Shown here: piece after piece, positions 1 through 7,837 of the stretch
How positions within the stretch are numbered: position 1 is the first letter of the stretch
Layout of the letters: every line of letters starts with the position of its first letter
Assembly: GCA_028870315.1 (NCBI GenBank)
Contig: JAGWPW010000045.1
Span: 18,249 to 82,248, forward strand
Direction of reading: 5' to 3'
Source of the DNA: Sphingomonadales bacterium
Lineage (GTDB): Bacteria > Pseudomonadota > Alphaproteobacteria > Sphingomonadales > Sphingomonadaceae
Length of the DNA: 64,000 nt
Program-made: the position numbers and the translations under genes
The notes under the pieces: generated by a model
Seen by the model: the letters and a program-made list of their open reading frames with translations, nothing else
What the model was told of the DNA's origin: nothing
Databases searched by the model: none

Positions 1-892
1 TCGCCGCGCCCGCCGAGAAGCCCGCGCCCACCGGCATGCCCTGGACGAGCGCGGCGGCGATGTTGGCGGCACCGATCGCTCCCAGTTCGCGGTTGGCGTC
101 GATGGCATCGCCATGCTTGAGCGCGAGGCTGCGGATCGTTCCCCAGCTTTCGGCGAACAGGATCAGCGCGATCGGTGCGGCGATCTCGACCAGCCGCGGC
201 AGCAGCGCCAGCGACGGCAATTGCCAGTGCGGCATGGCGAGCGACACCGATCCCGCGAGCGCAATGCCATAGTTTTCGGGCCTGCCGAGGACGCCGATCG
301 CGATGCCGCTGACGATCACCGTCAGCGCGCCCGGCCATTGCGGCGCGCGGCGAAAGCCGATCAGCGCGGCGAGAGCGGCAAGGCTGAGCGCGAGGCCTGG
401 CCAGTTCCATCGCGAAAATGCGACGAGCAGCGTGCCCAGAATGTGCCAGATATCGCCCGAGGCGGGCACGCCGAGCACATGCGGAAGCTGCTTGACGATG
501 ATCGTCACCGCCAGCCCCCAGGCAAAGCCGCGCAGCACCGGCCGGGAAATGAAGCTCGACAGGCTGCCGAGCCGCAGCAGCGACAACACGAGGAATATCG
601 CCCCGGCCAGCGCGACGATCATCGCCGCGAGCGCCGCGCGCACAGGCTCGGGCGCCCCGGCAGAGCCGAGGCCGCCGAGCGTTGCCGCAAGAATCGCCGC
701 CGAGGACGAGGTCGAGGACAGGACCGCGAAGCGGCTGCGGCCGATGATCGCATAGGCGAGCCCGCCGGCGACCGCCGCCGCCAGTGCCCGCCCCGGCGCG
801 AGCCCGGCAATCCCGGCATAGGCGACACCTTCGGGCAGTATCAGCCCGGCGAGCGCCAGTCCGGTAAGAATATCGCGCGGATTGAACCTGAT
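1..892 (-). CDS. SulP-family sulfate/anion permease (3' end beyond window)
   Basis: This is an inner-membrane SulP (SLC26-like) transporter, probably importing sulfate; about 297 N-terminal residues are present. The N-terminus reads FNPRDILTGLALAGLILPEG, the typical first SulP helix, and further hydrophobic helices follow. The stretch with DANRELGAIGAAN and GMPVGAGFSAGAA matches the conserved SulP segment after the middle helices. The STAS domain would lie outside the window. The frame has no ATG, GTG or TTG between an upstream in-frame TAG and the first helix. A strong Shine-Dalgarno (GGAGG) lies about 8 bases before an ATC codon at 890-892, so I place the start there; a mutated or misread ATG is the alternative. 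It lies 75 bases downstream of the VOC and sulfotransferase genes on the same strand, which suggests sulfate supply for sulfation. Confidence 0.8.
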   Translation of the reverse strand, partial: MRFNPRDILTGLALAGLILPEGVAYAGIAGLAPGRALAAAVAGGLAYAIIGRSRFAVLSSTSSSAAILAATLGGLGSAGAPEPVRAALAAMIVALAGAIFLVLSLLRLGSLSSFISRPVLRGFAWGLAVTIIVKQLPHVLGVPASGDIWHILGTLLVAFSRWNWPGLALSLAALAALIGFRRAPQWPGALTVIVSGIAIGVLGRPENYGIALAGSVSLAMPHWQLPSLALLPRLVEIAAPIALILFAESWGTIRSLALKHGDAIDANRELGAIGAANIAAALVQGMPVGAGFSAGAA

Positions 893-967
893 GGCCTTTC
901 CCTCCCGCCGTCGGCGATGCTACTGCCGGGGGAGCGGTCGAAACAAGCGCTTTGTCAGGTCTGCGCG

Positions 968-1435
968 CTATAACGCGGCAATCTGCTCCCACATCGCATC
1001 CGACATGCAGGTATATTCGAGATAATGGCCGAAGGCCTTGCGCCCGTCGAGATAGGCGAAGCGCAGCTTGTCGGGACCAAGGTCGCGCTCCATCGCCACC
1101 GGCAGGTCCTGCGCGTCGACGCGCGCGCGGAATCCGGCCCAGTCGGGGACGCGCAGGCAGATGTGGTGAAAGCGCATGACGCCGCCGTTCGCGGGCGCGT
1201 TCAGATAGACGCCGGCATCGTCGCGGATCGGCTGGATCAGCTCATATTGCAGGCCGTTGAGCCAGAACATGGTGATCCGCAACTGCTGGTCGCGCGGGCC
1301 GGCGGGGGTATCGACGGTCTGCTCGACCGGGATGACATGCGGATCGCGGGCAAGGCCGCGCTTGCGAAAGGCGGCGATCGCCGCGTCGAGATCGTCGCAG
1401 ACATAGCCGTTCTGGTAATGCGTGCCTTCGAGCAT
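968..1435 (-). CDS. VOC (glyoxalase-like) family protein
   Basis: A 155-residue protein of the vicinal oxygen chelate superfamily, with two beta-alpha-beta-beta-beta modules. It starts MLEGTHYQNGYVCDDLDAAI, typical for a lyase/dioxygenase-like VOC fold, and has a central RFHHICLRVPDW segment with a His that usually ligates metal. Its C-terminal end, GHYLEYTCMSD, contains the Glu seen as a metal ligand in this fold. The start at 1435 was chosen because GAGGAG lies 7 bases upstream and overlaps the stop of the preceding sulfotransferase gene, showing tight co-transcription. The substrate cannot be read from the sequence. A second VOC gene at 26016-26528 also sits in a sulfotransferase-containing operon. 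Confidence 0.8.
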   Translation of the reverse strand: MLEGTHYQNGYVCDDLDAAIAAFRKRGLARDPHVIPVEQTVDTPAGPRDQQLRITMFWLNGLQYELIQPIRDDAGVYLNAPANGGVMRFHHICLRVPDWAGFRARVDAQDLPVAMERDLGPDKLRFAYLDGRKAFGHYLEYTCMSDAMWEQIAAL

Positions 1436-1446
1436 GGGTGGTCTCC

Positions 1447-2610
1447 TCAACCTTCGCGGGCGACATCGTAGCGCGAAAGATAGCGCTCGAAGAGCGGTTC
1501 GAGCTGTGCCATCGACAGCCCGTACTGTGCGAGCTTGTATTCGTGCTTGCCGAACTTGTTCTGCGGATTATCGTCGAGCCAGCCCTGGATGCCGCCCCTG
1601 GCTTCAGGCGTCAGTTCGTCGCCGAGCCAGCGATAGATGGTCTTCATCGTGTCCATCGGCCGCTCGATGAGGTCGATGTAATGGACATCGAGGATGCGCG
1701 CGTCGGGCTTGCGCTCGCGATAATCCATGATCCGGTTGGCGTGTTCGGCCGCCTGCCAGCTGTAATCCTGGCCCAGCCATTCGCTGTCGATCCGGCCCAT
1801 GTGCGCCATGTGGCTGAGCGAGATGATCGAGCACAACGAGGCGGTGGCGCTGAACGGATCGCGGTGCGTCCAGATCACCCGCGCATCGGGATATTCCTGG
1901 AAAAGATAGTCGAGGAAAAGCGCATGGCTCGGCTTCTTGCAGTTCCAGACGCCCGGCGCGTGGTGCTGGAGAACTTCCAGAAACTTTCGATGATACGCAT
2001 AGGACGAGCCCATGTCGCAGCTGAAGATGAAGTCCTTGTAGGCAGGAAGCCGACCTTTCGATTCGATCATCAATGTCTTGAAGTCGCCGGCCATGATGAA
2101 CACGTCTTCATTGGGATAGATCGCCGAGCCGCGATAATATTTTCCCATCGACGGGTTCGCCGCGAGCATCGCCGTCTCGGCTTCGAGCCGGGCGATGGCG
2201 CGTGGATCGCTGGTCAGCGTCGCGCTGGTCGCGGGCGGTACCGGATCGTCGATTTCCCAGGTCAGCGGGCTGCGCCGCGCGGGATCGGCGGCAAGCAGGT
2301 TCGACATCAGCGTGGTGCCGGTGCGCGGCACCCCCATGACGAACACCGGCTTCTCGATCTTTCGGCCGACGAGGTCCGGGTTCTGCCGGCGGTACTCGAC
2401 GATCTTGAGCCGCGTGGTGAGGTAATGCAGCGAATCGGCGTGGACACGATCGATCCCGCTGTCGGTGAACCAGCCTTTGGCGATGCCCGCGTTGACGTCA
2501 TCGACGAGCACGTCGAGCCCCTCGCGATAGCAGTCGCCGTCGGTATCGCTGAGGCCGGTTTTCGCGCTCGCCTCGGTGACGAGCGCATCGGCGTTGAGGC
2601 TTTTCGCCAT
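1447..2610 (-). CDS. Sulfotransferase family protein (Sulfotransfer_3 type)
   Basis: A 387-residue cytosolic enzyme expected to move the sulfuryl group from PAPS to a hydroxylated small molecule. The 5'-phosphosulfate-binding loop is clear: PVFVMGVPRTGTTLMSNLLA at about residues 89-108. A second motif around ARVIWTHRDPFSATASLCS resembles the 3'-phosphate-binding segment with its conserved Arg and Ser. The length suits the bacterial Sulfotransfer_3 family. It is first in a minus-strand group with a VOC gene and the SulP transporter. The acceptor is unknown. Sphingomonads carry many such genes near steroid and lipid catabolism, so a hydrophobic alcohol is a reasonable guess. The paralogue at 23635-24831 shares the VPRTGTT loop. 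Confidence 0.85.
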   Translation of the reverse strand: MAKSLNADALVTEASAKTGLSDTDGDCYREGLDVLVDDVNAGIAKGWFTDSGIDRVHADSLHYLTTRLKIVEYRRQNPDLVGRKIEKPVFVMGVPRTGTTLMSNLLAADPARRSPLTWEIDDPVPPATSATLTSDPRAIARLEAETAMLAANPSMGKYYRGSAIYPNEDVFIMAGDFKTLMIESKGRLPAYKDFIFSCDMGSSYAYHRKFLEVLQHHAPGVWNCKKPSHALFLDYLFQEYPDARVIWTHRDPFSATASLCSIISLSHMAHMGRIDSEWLGQDYSWQAAEHANRIMDYRERKPDARILDVHYIDLIERPMDTMKTIYRWLGDELTPEARGGIQGWLDDNPQNKFGKHEYKLAQYGLSMAQLEPLFERYLSRYDVAREG

Positions 2611-2720
2611 GGCATCCTTCCCGTTGATCGTTGCTGCGAGCTAAGGATTTTAAGCGCGGCTTGGCAATTGCGAAGGCGGGCCGAACTATCGCTATCAGGC
2701 CAGCTTCGATCCCAGAAGGT

Positions 2721-3593
2721 TCAGTTCGGCCCCAGCCTTGCGCCGGGTGCCTGCCGCTGGCGGAACTGGCGCGGGCTTACGCCGACCGCGCGGCGAAAGG
2801 CGAAGGTGAAGCTCGACGGCGAGGCGAAGCCCATGGCGAAGGCGACCCCCTTCACGCTGTCGCCGCCTGCCAGCAGCCGTTTTGCCGCCTCGATCCGCCG
2901 CGTTTCCACATAATCGCCGATCGAGCAGCCGCGGCTGGCGCGAAAACCGCGGGTCAATTGCCGCACCGAAAGGTTGCAGCGCGCGGCAAGCTCGCCGAGC
3001 GATGGCGCGGCGCCATCCTCGGCAAGGCGCTCGTCGATCAGCCGCAGCCGCCACGAGGCGATGCCGCCGGTCGCCGGGCGCTCGTGAACCTCGCGGCAAT
3101 GGCGGGCGATCTCGATAGCCAGCTCCTCGCCGAGCAGCGCCAGCATCCGCTCGGCGCCGATTCCGGGGTAGCGCACTTCGCCGGTCAGCCGGAACAGCAG
3201 CGCGCGGATGCGTGCGCTGGTGATGTCGAGGCTCGCGGCGAGCTGGCGGTCGTCCCATTGCGGCGCGCCGAAGGTATCTAGCATCTCCGGATCGATCTGG
3301 CAGGTCAGCGAGGTCTGCTGTCCGCGCTCGCCGCGGCAGCGCAGCACCTCGCCGGGCGGGACCATGAAGATGTCGCCCAGCCGCTCGAAGCGGTGCCGGC
3401 CCCAGCGCGCCTCATAGCCCGCACGCGCGTGCAGCGGGCGCGGGGTGAGGCACATGTTGATCTGGTAGCGGGCGTCGGTGGCGATCAGCGAGTCGGTCGG
3501 GCGCGGGATGTCGAAGCGCACGATCTGTGCGGCGAAGGCGCGGCCGGCGAGCTCGGCTTCGATGACCATGCTGGGTTGCGGATCGTCTGCCAT
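2721..3593 (-). CDS. AraC-family transcriptional regulator
   Basis: A 290-residue regulator with a C-terminal AraC DNA-binding domain: two helix-turn-helix units in about the last 100 residues (PSLGELAARCNLSVRQLTRG, then SVKGVAFAMGFASPSSFTFA and the FRRAVGVSPRQFR signature). The N-terminal part, with an EVLRCRGERGQQTSLTCQ stretch, looks like a cupin-type sensing domain. I chose the ATG at 3593 (MADDPQ) because the longer reading frame upstream has a basic, non-family-like extension. It is transcribed divergently from the SDR-MDR-MBL operon across about 167 bases, so it is the likely regulator of that operon. The effector is unknown. Confidence 0.85.
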   Translation of the reverse strand: MADDPQPSMVIEAELAGRAFAAQIVRFDIPRPTDSLIATDARYQINMCLTPRPLHARAGYEARWGRHRFERLGDIFMVPPGEVLRCRGERGQQTSLTCQIDPEMLDTFGAPQWDDRQLAASLDITSARIRALLFRLTGEVRYPGIGAERMLALLGEELAIEIARHCREVHERPATGGIASWRLRLIDERLAEDGAAPSLGELAARCNLSVRQLTRGFRASRGCSIGDYVETRRIEAAKRLLAGGDSVKGVAFAMGFASPSSFTFAFRRAVGVSPRQFRQRQAPGARLGPN

Positions 3594-3760
3594 CGCCCAT
3601 GTCGCTATCGCCACGGCGCGCGGCCATGGACCCGGTTTATGTCCCGAACGCGATAATCCGGCCCGATCCCGATGACAAGCCGGCTTGCGAGCATGGCGCT
3701 GGCGGCGGACATCGGGCGCCAACCAGCCGGCGCGATTGCCGGGCGATAGCGGGGGATGCG

Positions 3761-4546
3761 ATGGGCCTGTTCGACTGTAGCGGCAAGGTGACGATGGTGA
3801 CCGGCGGCAATGGCGGCATCGGCTTCGGCTTTGCCATGGGCGTGGCGAAGATGGGTGGCGATATCGCGATCTGGGCGCGCAACGCCGAAAAAAGCGCGGC
3901 GGCGAAGGCGAAGCTGCTCGATGCGGGCGCGAAGCGGGTCGAGGCCTATGCGGTCGATGTCGGCTCGCAGGATGCGATCCTTGCCGGATATGACAGGCTG
4001 ATCGCCGATTTCGGCCGGATCGATTGCGTTTTCGCCAATTCGGGCGCCTCGCCGCGGTATGATTCGGTGTTCGACATGCCGGACGAGCACTGGTTCGAAT
4101 TCCAGAAGGTTGCGCTTCACGGCGCCTTCTTCACGCTGCGCGAGGGCGCAAGGCACATGAAGGCGCGCGCCGAGGCGGGCGAGCGCGGCGGCAGCCTTGT
4201 CGCCTGTGGCAGCCTGTCCCTGTTCCAGGGGCTTGCCGGCAAGATGGAATATGCCGCCTCGAAATGCGCGGTCGCGGCGGTGATCCGCTGCCTTGCGGCG
4301 GAACTGGGCCAATATGGCATCCGCGCCAATGTCGTCGCGCCCGGGCTCATCATCACCCCGATGATGGGCGACAATCCGGCGGTCGAAAAGCATCTCGAAG
4401 GCGCCTATGCTCCGCAGACCCCGCTCAGGCGGCTCGGCTATCCGGAGGATTTCGAGGGTATCGGCGCCTATCTGTGCTCGGATGCCTCGTCCTTCATGAC
4501 CGGCGAGACGATCATCATCGACGGCGGCTACATGATCCGCCCGTAA
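3761..4546 (+). CDS. Short-chain dehydrogenase/reductase
   Basis: A 261-residue classical SDR. The NAD(P)-binding motif TGGNGGIGFGFA is near residues 12-23, and a Ser-Tyr-Lys triad is visible in ACGSLSLFQG and EYAASK. The C-terminal SFMTGETIIIDGG is the standard SDR ending. The start is an ATG preceded by GGGGGA 5 bases upstream; the open frame extends further upstream without family resemblance. It is the first gene of a rightward operon with a zinc-type dehydrogenase and a metallo-beta-lactamase-fold protein, divergent from AraC. It probably oxidises a secondary alcohol or reduces a ketone in a catabolic sequence; the substrate is unknown. Confidence 0.88.
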   Translation: MGLFDCSGKVTMVTGGNGGIGFGFAMGVAKMGGDIAIWARNAEKSAAAKAKLLDAGAKRVEAYAVDVGSQDAILAGYDRLIADFGRIDCVFANSGASPRYDSVFDMPDEHWFEFQKVALHGAFFTLREGARHMKARAEAGERGGSLVACGSLSLFQGLAGKMEYAASKCAVAAVIRCLAAELGQYGIRANVVAPGLIITPMMGDNPAVEKHLEGAYAPQTPLRRLGYPEDFEGIGAYLCSDASSFMTGETIIIDGGYMIRP

Positions 4547-4560
4547 CCAGGAGAACAACG

Positions 4561-5574
4561 ATGCGCCTGCTCAACATCCACGGCGTCGGCGACGTGCGGC
4601 TCGATGATTACACGCGGCCCAGGGCGGGGCCGAAGGATGTCGTGGTCCGGATGAAGGCGGTCGGTATCTGCGGCAGCGACCTTTCCTACATCAAGATCGG
4701 CGGCATCACCCAAAGCGGCCCGACCGCGCTGGGGCATGAAGGCGCGGGCGAACTGATGGAAGTCGGCGCCGAAGTCGCGGGGCTGCATGTCGGCCAGCCG
4801 GTGATCGTCAATCCGATGATGACGCCAAGCAATGTCGGCAGCGGCGGGCCGGAGGGTGCTTTCACCGAGGAACTGCTGGTGCGCGAGGCGCGGCTGGGCG
4901 ATTCGATCCTGCCGATCCCCGAAGGGATTTCCTATGAGATCGCCGCGCTGTGCGAGCCGCTGGCGGTCGCGATGCACGGGGTCAACCGTGCCGATGTGAA
5001 GCCGGGCGACAAGGTGGTGGTGTTCGGCTGCGGCCCGATCGGGCTGGGCATGGTGATCTGGCTGGCCGATCGTGGCATCACCGATGTCGTCGCGCTCGAT
5101 CTCGCGCCCGAGCGGCGGGCGCGGGCGCTGGCGCTGGGTGCGCGCGCGGCCTTCGACCCGACGCAGGAGAACCTCCTCGACAAGCTTGGCGAACTCCATG
5201 GGCGCGAGACCTGCTATTACCGTCCGGCGGTCGGCACCGATGCCTTCATCGACGCCGCCGGCGCGCCTTCGATCCTTTCGGACGTCATCGCGGTTGCCAA
5301 ATTCCATGCAAGGCTGGTCATCACCGCCGCCTATATGAAGCCGATCGAATTTCCGGTCGGGCGGATGCTGACCAGCGAGATGACGATCACCACCGCGGTC
5401 GGCTATCCCACCGAAATGCCCGAGGTGATCGCGGCGATGCCGCGGCTGAAGGGCAAGCTCGAAACGCTGATCAGCCACCGCGTCGCCTTCGATGACGTCA
5501 TCGAGGGGCTGAAGCTTGCGGCAACGCCGCAATCGGCGAAGGTCATGGTGCATATCGAGGGCGTGGGCGCATGA
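4561..5574 (+). CDS. Zinc-type medium-chain dehydrogenase (MDR family)
   Basis: A 337-residue alcohol or polyol dehydrogenase. The GICGSD motif with catalytic zinc Cys is at about residues 37-42, the GHEGAGE zinc His/Glu motif is near 60, and the Rossmann glycines are in VVVFGCGPIGLGMVIW near 155. The lobe that usually holds four structural-zinc cysteines reads MMTPSNVGSGGPEGAF and has no cysteine, so only the catalytic zinc is expected. AGGAG lies 7 bases before the ATG. The gene starts 14 bases after the SDR and overlaps the next gene by 4 bases (ATGA), so the three are translationally coupled. Substrate unknown. Confidence 0.85.
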   Translation: MRLLNIHGVGDVRLDDYTRPRAGPKDVVVRMKAVGICGSDLSYIKIGGITQSGPTALGHEGAGELMEVGAEVAGLHVGQPVIVNPMMTPSNVGSGGPEGAFTEELLVREARLGDSILPIPEGISYEIAALCEPLAVAMHGVNRADVKPGDKVVVFGCGPIGLGMVIWLADRGITDVVALDLAPERRARALALGARAAFDPTQENLLDKLGELHGRETCYYRPAVGTDAFIDAAGAPSILSDVIAVAKFHARLVITAAYMKPIEFPVGRMLTSEMTITTAVGYPTEMPEVIAAMPRLKGKLETLISHRVAFDDVIEGLKLAATPQSAKVMVHIEGVGA

Positions 5575-6845
5575 GCGGCGAGCAGCCCGCGCTCGCCACG
5601 CTGGTCCGCGCCGGCGATGGCCAGGCCGGGGCCGAGGCGATTGCCAGTGGGCCTGGCACCCCCTTCGTCTTCATGGCGAAGGACATCTCCAACGCCTATC
5701 TGGTGACGACCGGGGCCGGCGACCTCATGGTCAACACCGGCTTCATGGACAATGCCGAACGCAATGTCGCGCTGCTGAAGCCGCATCGCACCGGCGCGCT
5801 CGCCTTTATCATCCTCACCCAGAGCCATGCCGATCATTACGGCGGCGTGCCCGAATTTCGCGAGCCCGAAACGCAGGTGATCGGCGGCCCCGGTTTCAAC
5901 GAGGCGCGCGACGACATGATCGGGCTTCAGCCCTATTTCGGCCCGCGCAGCGGCAAGCTCTGGGGAAGCACGCTCCAGCGCGGCGCCGCGCCGAAGCCTT
6001 CGCCGCATGTCGTGCCCGACATCCTCGTCGATCGCCGGCTGACGATCGAACTTGGCGAGCGGCGCTTCGTGCTGATCCACACCCCCGAGGGCGAGACGGT
6101 GGACAGCCTCACCGTGTGGATGCCCGAGGAGAAGATCGCCTTCACCGGCAATCTCTTCGGCCCCGTGTTCGCCTCGATGCCGTTCCTGTGCACGCTGCGC
6201 GGCGACAAGCCGCGCTCGGTGCGCGCCTATCTCAGGTCGCTGGCGAGCGTGCGCGATCTCGGCGCCGAAATCCTCATCACCGGCCATGGTGAGCCGATCC
6301 GCGGCGCGGCTCGGATTCGCGGCGATCTCGACCGGATGCACGCCGCGGTCAGCTTTGTGCGCGATTACACGCTTGCCGGCATGAACGCGGGGCACGACGT
6401 CCACCAGCTGATGCGCGAATTCGCCTTTCCGGAAGGGCTTTCGATCGGCGAGTTCCATGGCAAGGCAAGCTGGGCGGTGCGCACGATCTGGGAGGAATAT
6501 TCAGGCTGGCTGCATTACGAGGATGGCACCACCGCGCTCTACGGTGTGCCGCGGCGCAGCATCGATGCCGATCTCGCCGAGCTTGCGGGCGGTGCGGGGC
6601 GGATCGCTGCGCGCGCGCGGGCGCGGCTCGCTGCCGGCGCGCCGCTCGAAGCGCTGCATCTGGTCGATGTCGCGCTCGGTGCCGAGCCGGACGCGATCGA
6701 GGCCTGGAAGGTGCGGCGCGATGCCAGCGAGGCGCTGCTCGCGGCGAGCGGCGGGAGCAACCTCAGCGAGACGATGTGGCTGCGTTCCGAGATCGCCGCC
6801 TGCGAGACGCGGTTGTCCGAACTCGCTCCCGCGCTCGCCGGGTGA
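5571..6845 (+). CDS. MBL-fold hydrolase with alkyl-sulfatase dimerisation-like region
   Basis: A 424-residue metallo-beta-lactamase-fold protein that resembles class III alkyl sulfatases (SdsA1/BDS1 type) in the MBL part and in the helical dimerisation part at about residues 245-410. It ends where those enzymes begin their C-terminal SCP2-like domain, so that domain is absent; canonical members are about 650 residues. The metal motif reads TQSHADHYGG instead of the usual THSHxDHxGG: the first His of HxHxDH is Gln. A later His is kept in ITGHGEP. It overlaps the preceding MDR gene by 4 bases and ends the operon. Hydrolysis of a sulfate or other ester is possible but not certain given the replaced ligand. 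Confidence 0.8.
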   Translation: MSGEQPALATLVRAGDGQAGAEAIASGPGTPFVFMAKDISNAYLVTTGAGDLMVNTGFMDNAERNVALLKPHRTGALAFIILTQSHADHYGGVPEFREPETQVIGGPGFNEARDDMIGLQPYFGPRSGKLWGSTLQRGAAPKPSPHVVPDILVDRRLTIELGERRFVLIHTPEGETVDSLTVWMPEEKIAFTGNLFGPVFASMPFLCTLRGDKPRSVRAYLRSLASVRDLGAEILITGHGEPIRGAARIRGDLDRMHAAVSFVRDYTLAGMNAGHDVHQLMREFAFPEGLSIGEFHGKASWAVRTIWEEYSGWLHYEDGTTALYGVPRRSIDADLAELAGGAGRIAARARARLAAGAPLEALHLVDVALGAEPDAIEAWKVRRDASEALLAASGGSNLSETMWLRSEIAACETRLSELAPALAG

Positions 6846-6866
6846 AAGATAAGCGCTTACTATCTT
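6846..6866. promoter_or_regulatory. Inverted repeat upstream of cysD (candidate operator)
   Basis: Directly after the stop of the MBL gene lies AAGATA, nine bases, then TATCTT. The centre holds AAGCGCTT, itself a palindrome, so the site looks like an 18-base perfect palindrome interrupted by three bases. It is AT-richer than its surroundings and sits 65-86 bases before cysD. It may be an operator of the cysDNC genes or a weak terminator of the preceding operon; there is no U-tract typical of a terminator. Confidence 0.4.
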
Positions 6867-6931
6867 AAAGAAGGTCTTGGTTGTCCGCCCGATACCGTGG
6901 TGGCAGGGCGGTGGCCAGGGAAAAGGATATC

Positions 6932-7837
6932 ATGGCAAATACGCTCACTCATCTTGAACGGCTGGAAGCCGAATCGATCCACATCATCCGCGAGGTTGTG
7001 GCCGAGGCGGAAAAGCCGGTGATGCTCTATTCGGTGGGCAAGGATTCGGCGGTGATGCTGCATCTGGCGAGGAAGGCGTTTTATCCCTCGCCGCCGCCGT
7101 TCCCGCTGCTTCACGTCGATACGACGTGGAAGTTCAAGGCGATGTACGAGCTTCGCGACCGCATGGCGAAAGAGAGCGGGATGGACCTGCTGGTCTATCA
7201 GAACCCCGAGGCGAAGGAGAAGGGGATCAACCCCTTCGACCACGGCGCGCTCCACACCGACATGTGGAAGACCGAAGGGCTGAAGCAGGCGCTCGACAAA
7301 TACGGCTTCGATGCGGCGTTCGGCGGCGCGCGGCGCGACGAGGAGAAGAGCCGGGCGAAGGAGCGCATCTTTTCGTTCCGCACCGCCAGCCACGGCTGGG
7401 ACCCCAAGAACCAGCGCCCCGAGCTGTGGAACCTCTACAACGCGCGCAAGGCCAAGGGCGAATCGATCCGCGTCTTCCCGATCTCGAACTGGACCGAGCT
7501 CGACGTGTGGCAATATATCCAGTTGAACGCCATCCCGATCGTGCCGCTCTATTTCGCGGCGAAGCGCCCGACGGTGGAGCGCGACGGCATGCTGCTGATG
7601 GTCGATGACGACCGCTTCCCGTTGAAGCCGGGCGAGGTGCCGGTGGAACGCTCGATCCGCTTCCGCACGCTGGGCTGCTATCCCCTGACCGGCGCGGTCG
7701 AGAGCGAGGCGAAGACCCTGCCCGAGGTGATCCAGGAGACGCTGCTCACCACCACCAGCGAACGCCAGGGCCGCGCCATCGACAAGGACGCGGGCGGCGC
7801 CGGCATGGAAGTGAAGAAGCAGCAGGGATATTTCTGA
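6932..7837 (+). CDS. cysD: Sulfate adenylyltransferase small subunit CysD
   Basis: The 301-residue catalytic subunit of ATP sulfurylase, which forms adenosine 5'-phosphosulfate (APS) from ATP and sulfate in the cytoplasm together with CysN. The PP-loop [17 protein letters not shown] is at about residues 33-49, and the conserved [16 protein letters not shown] and [12 protein letters not shown] segments follow. The length equals that of the Escherichia coli protein. The ATG at 6932 was chosen for the typical [20 protein letters not shown] start and AAGGA 6 bases upstream. It overlaps cysNC by one base (TGATG). The CysD-CysNC arrangement delivers PAPS, usable both for assimilatory reduction and for sulfotransferases. 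Confidence 0.97.
   Translation: MANTLTHLERLEAESIHIIREVVAEAEKPVMLYSVGKDSAVMLHLARKAFYPSPPPFPLLHVDTTWKFKAMYELRDRMAKESGMDLLVYQNPEAKEKGINPFDHGALHTDMWKTEGLKQALDKYGFDAAFGGARRDEEKSRAKERIFSFRTASHGWDPKNQRPELWNLYNARKAKGESIRVFPISNWTELDVWQYIQLNAIPIVPLYFAAKRPTVERDGMLLMVDDDRFPLKPGEVPVERSIRFRTLGCYPLTGAVESEAKTLPEVIQETLLTTTSERQGRAIDKDAGGAGMEVKKQQGYF

Noticed and set aside
6846-6931. A SAM or other sulfur riboswitch before cysD
   Set aside because: No conserved SAM-II or SAM-I core is visible; only the inverted repeat and a normal ribosome-binding site are seen.
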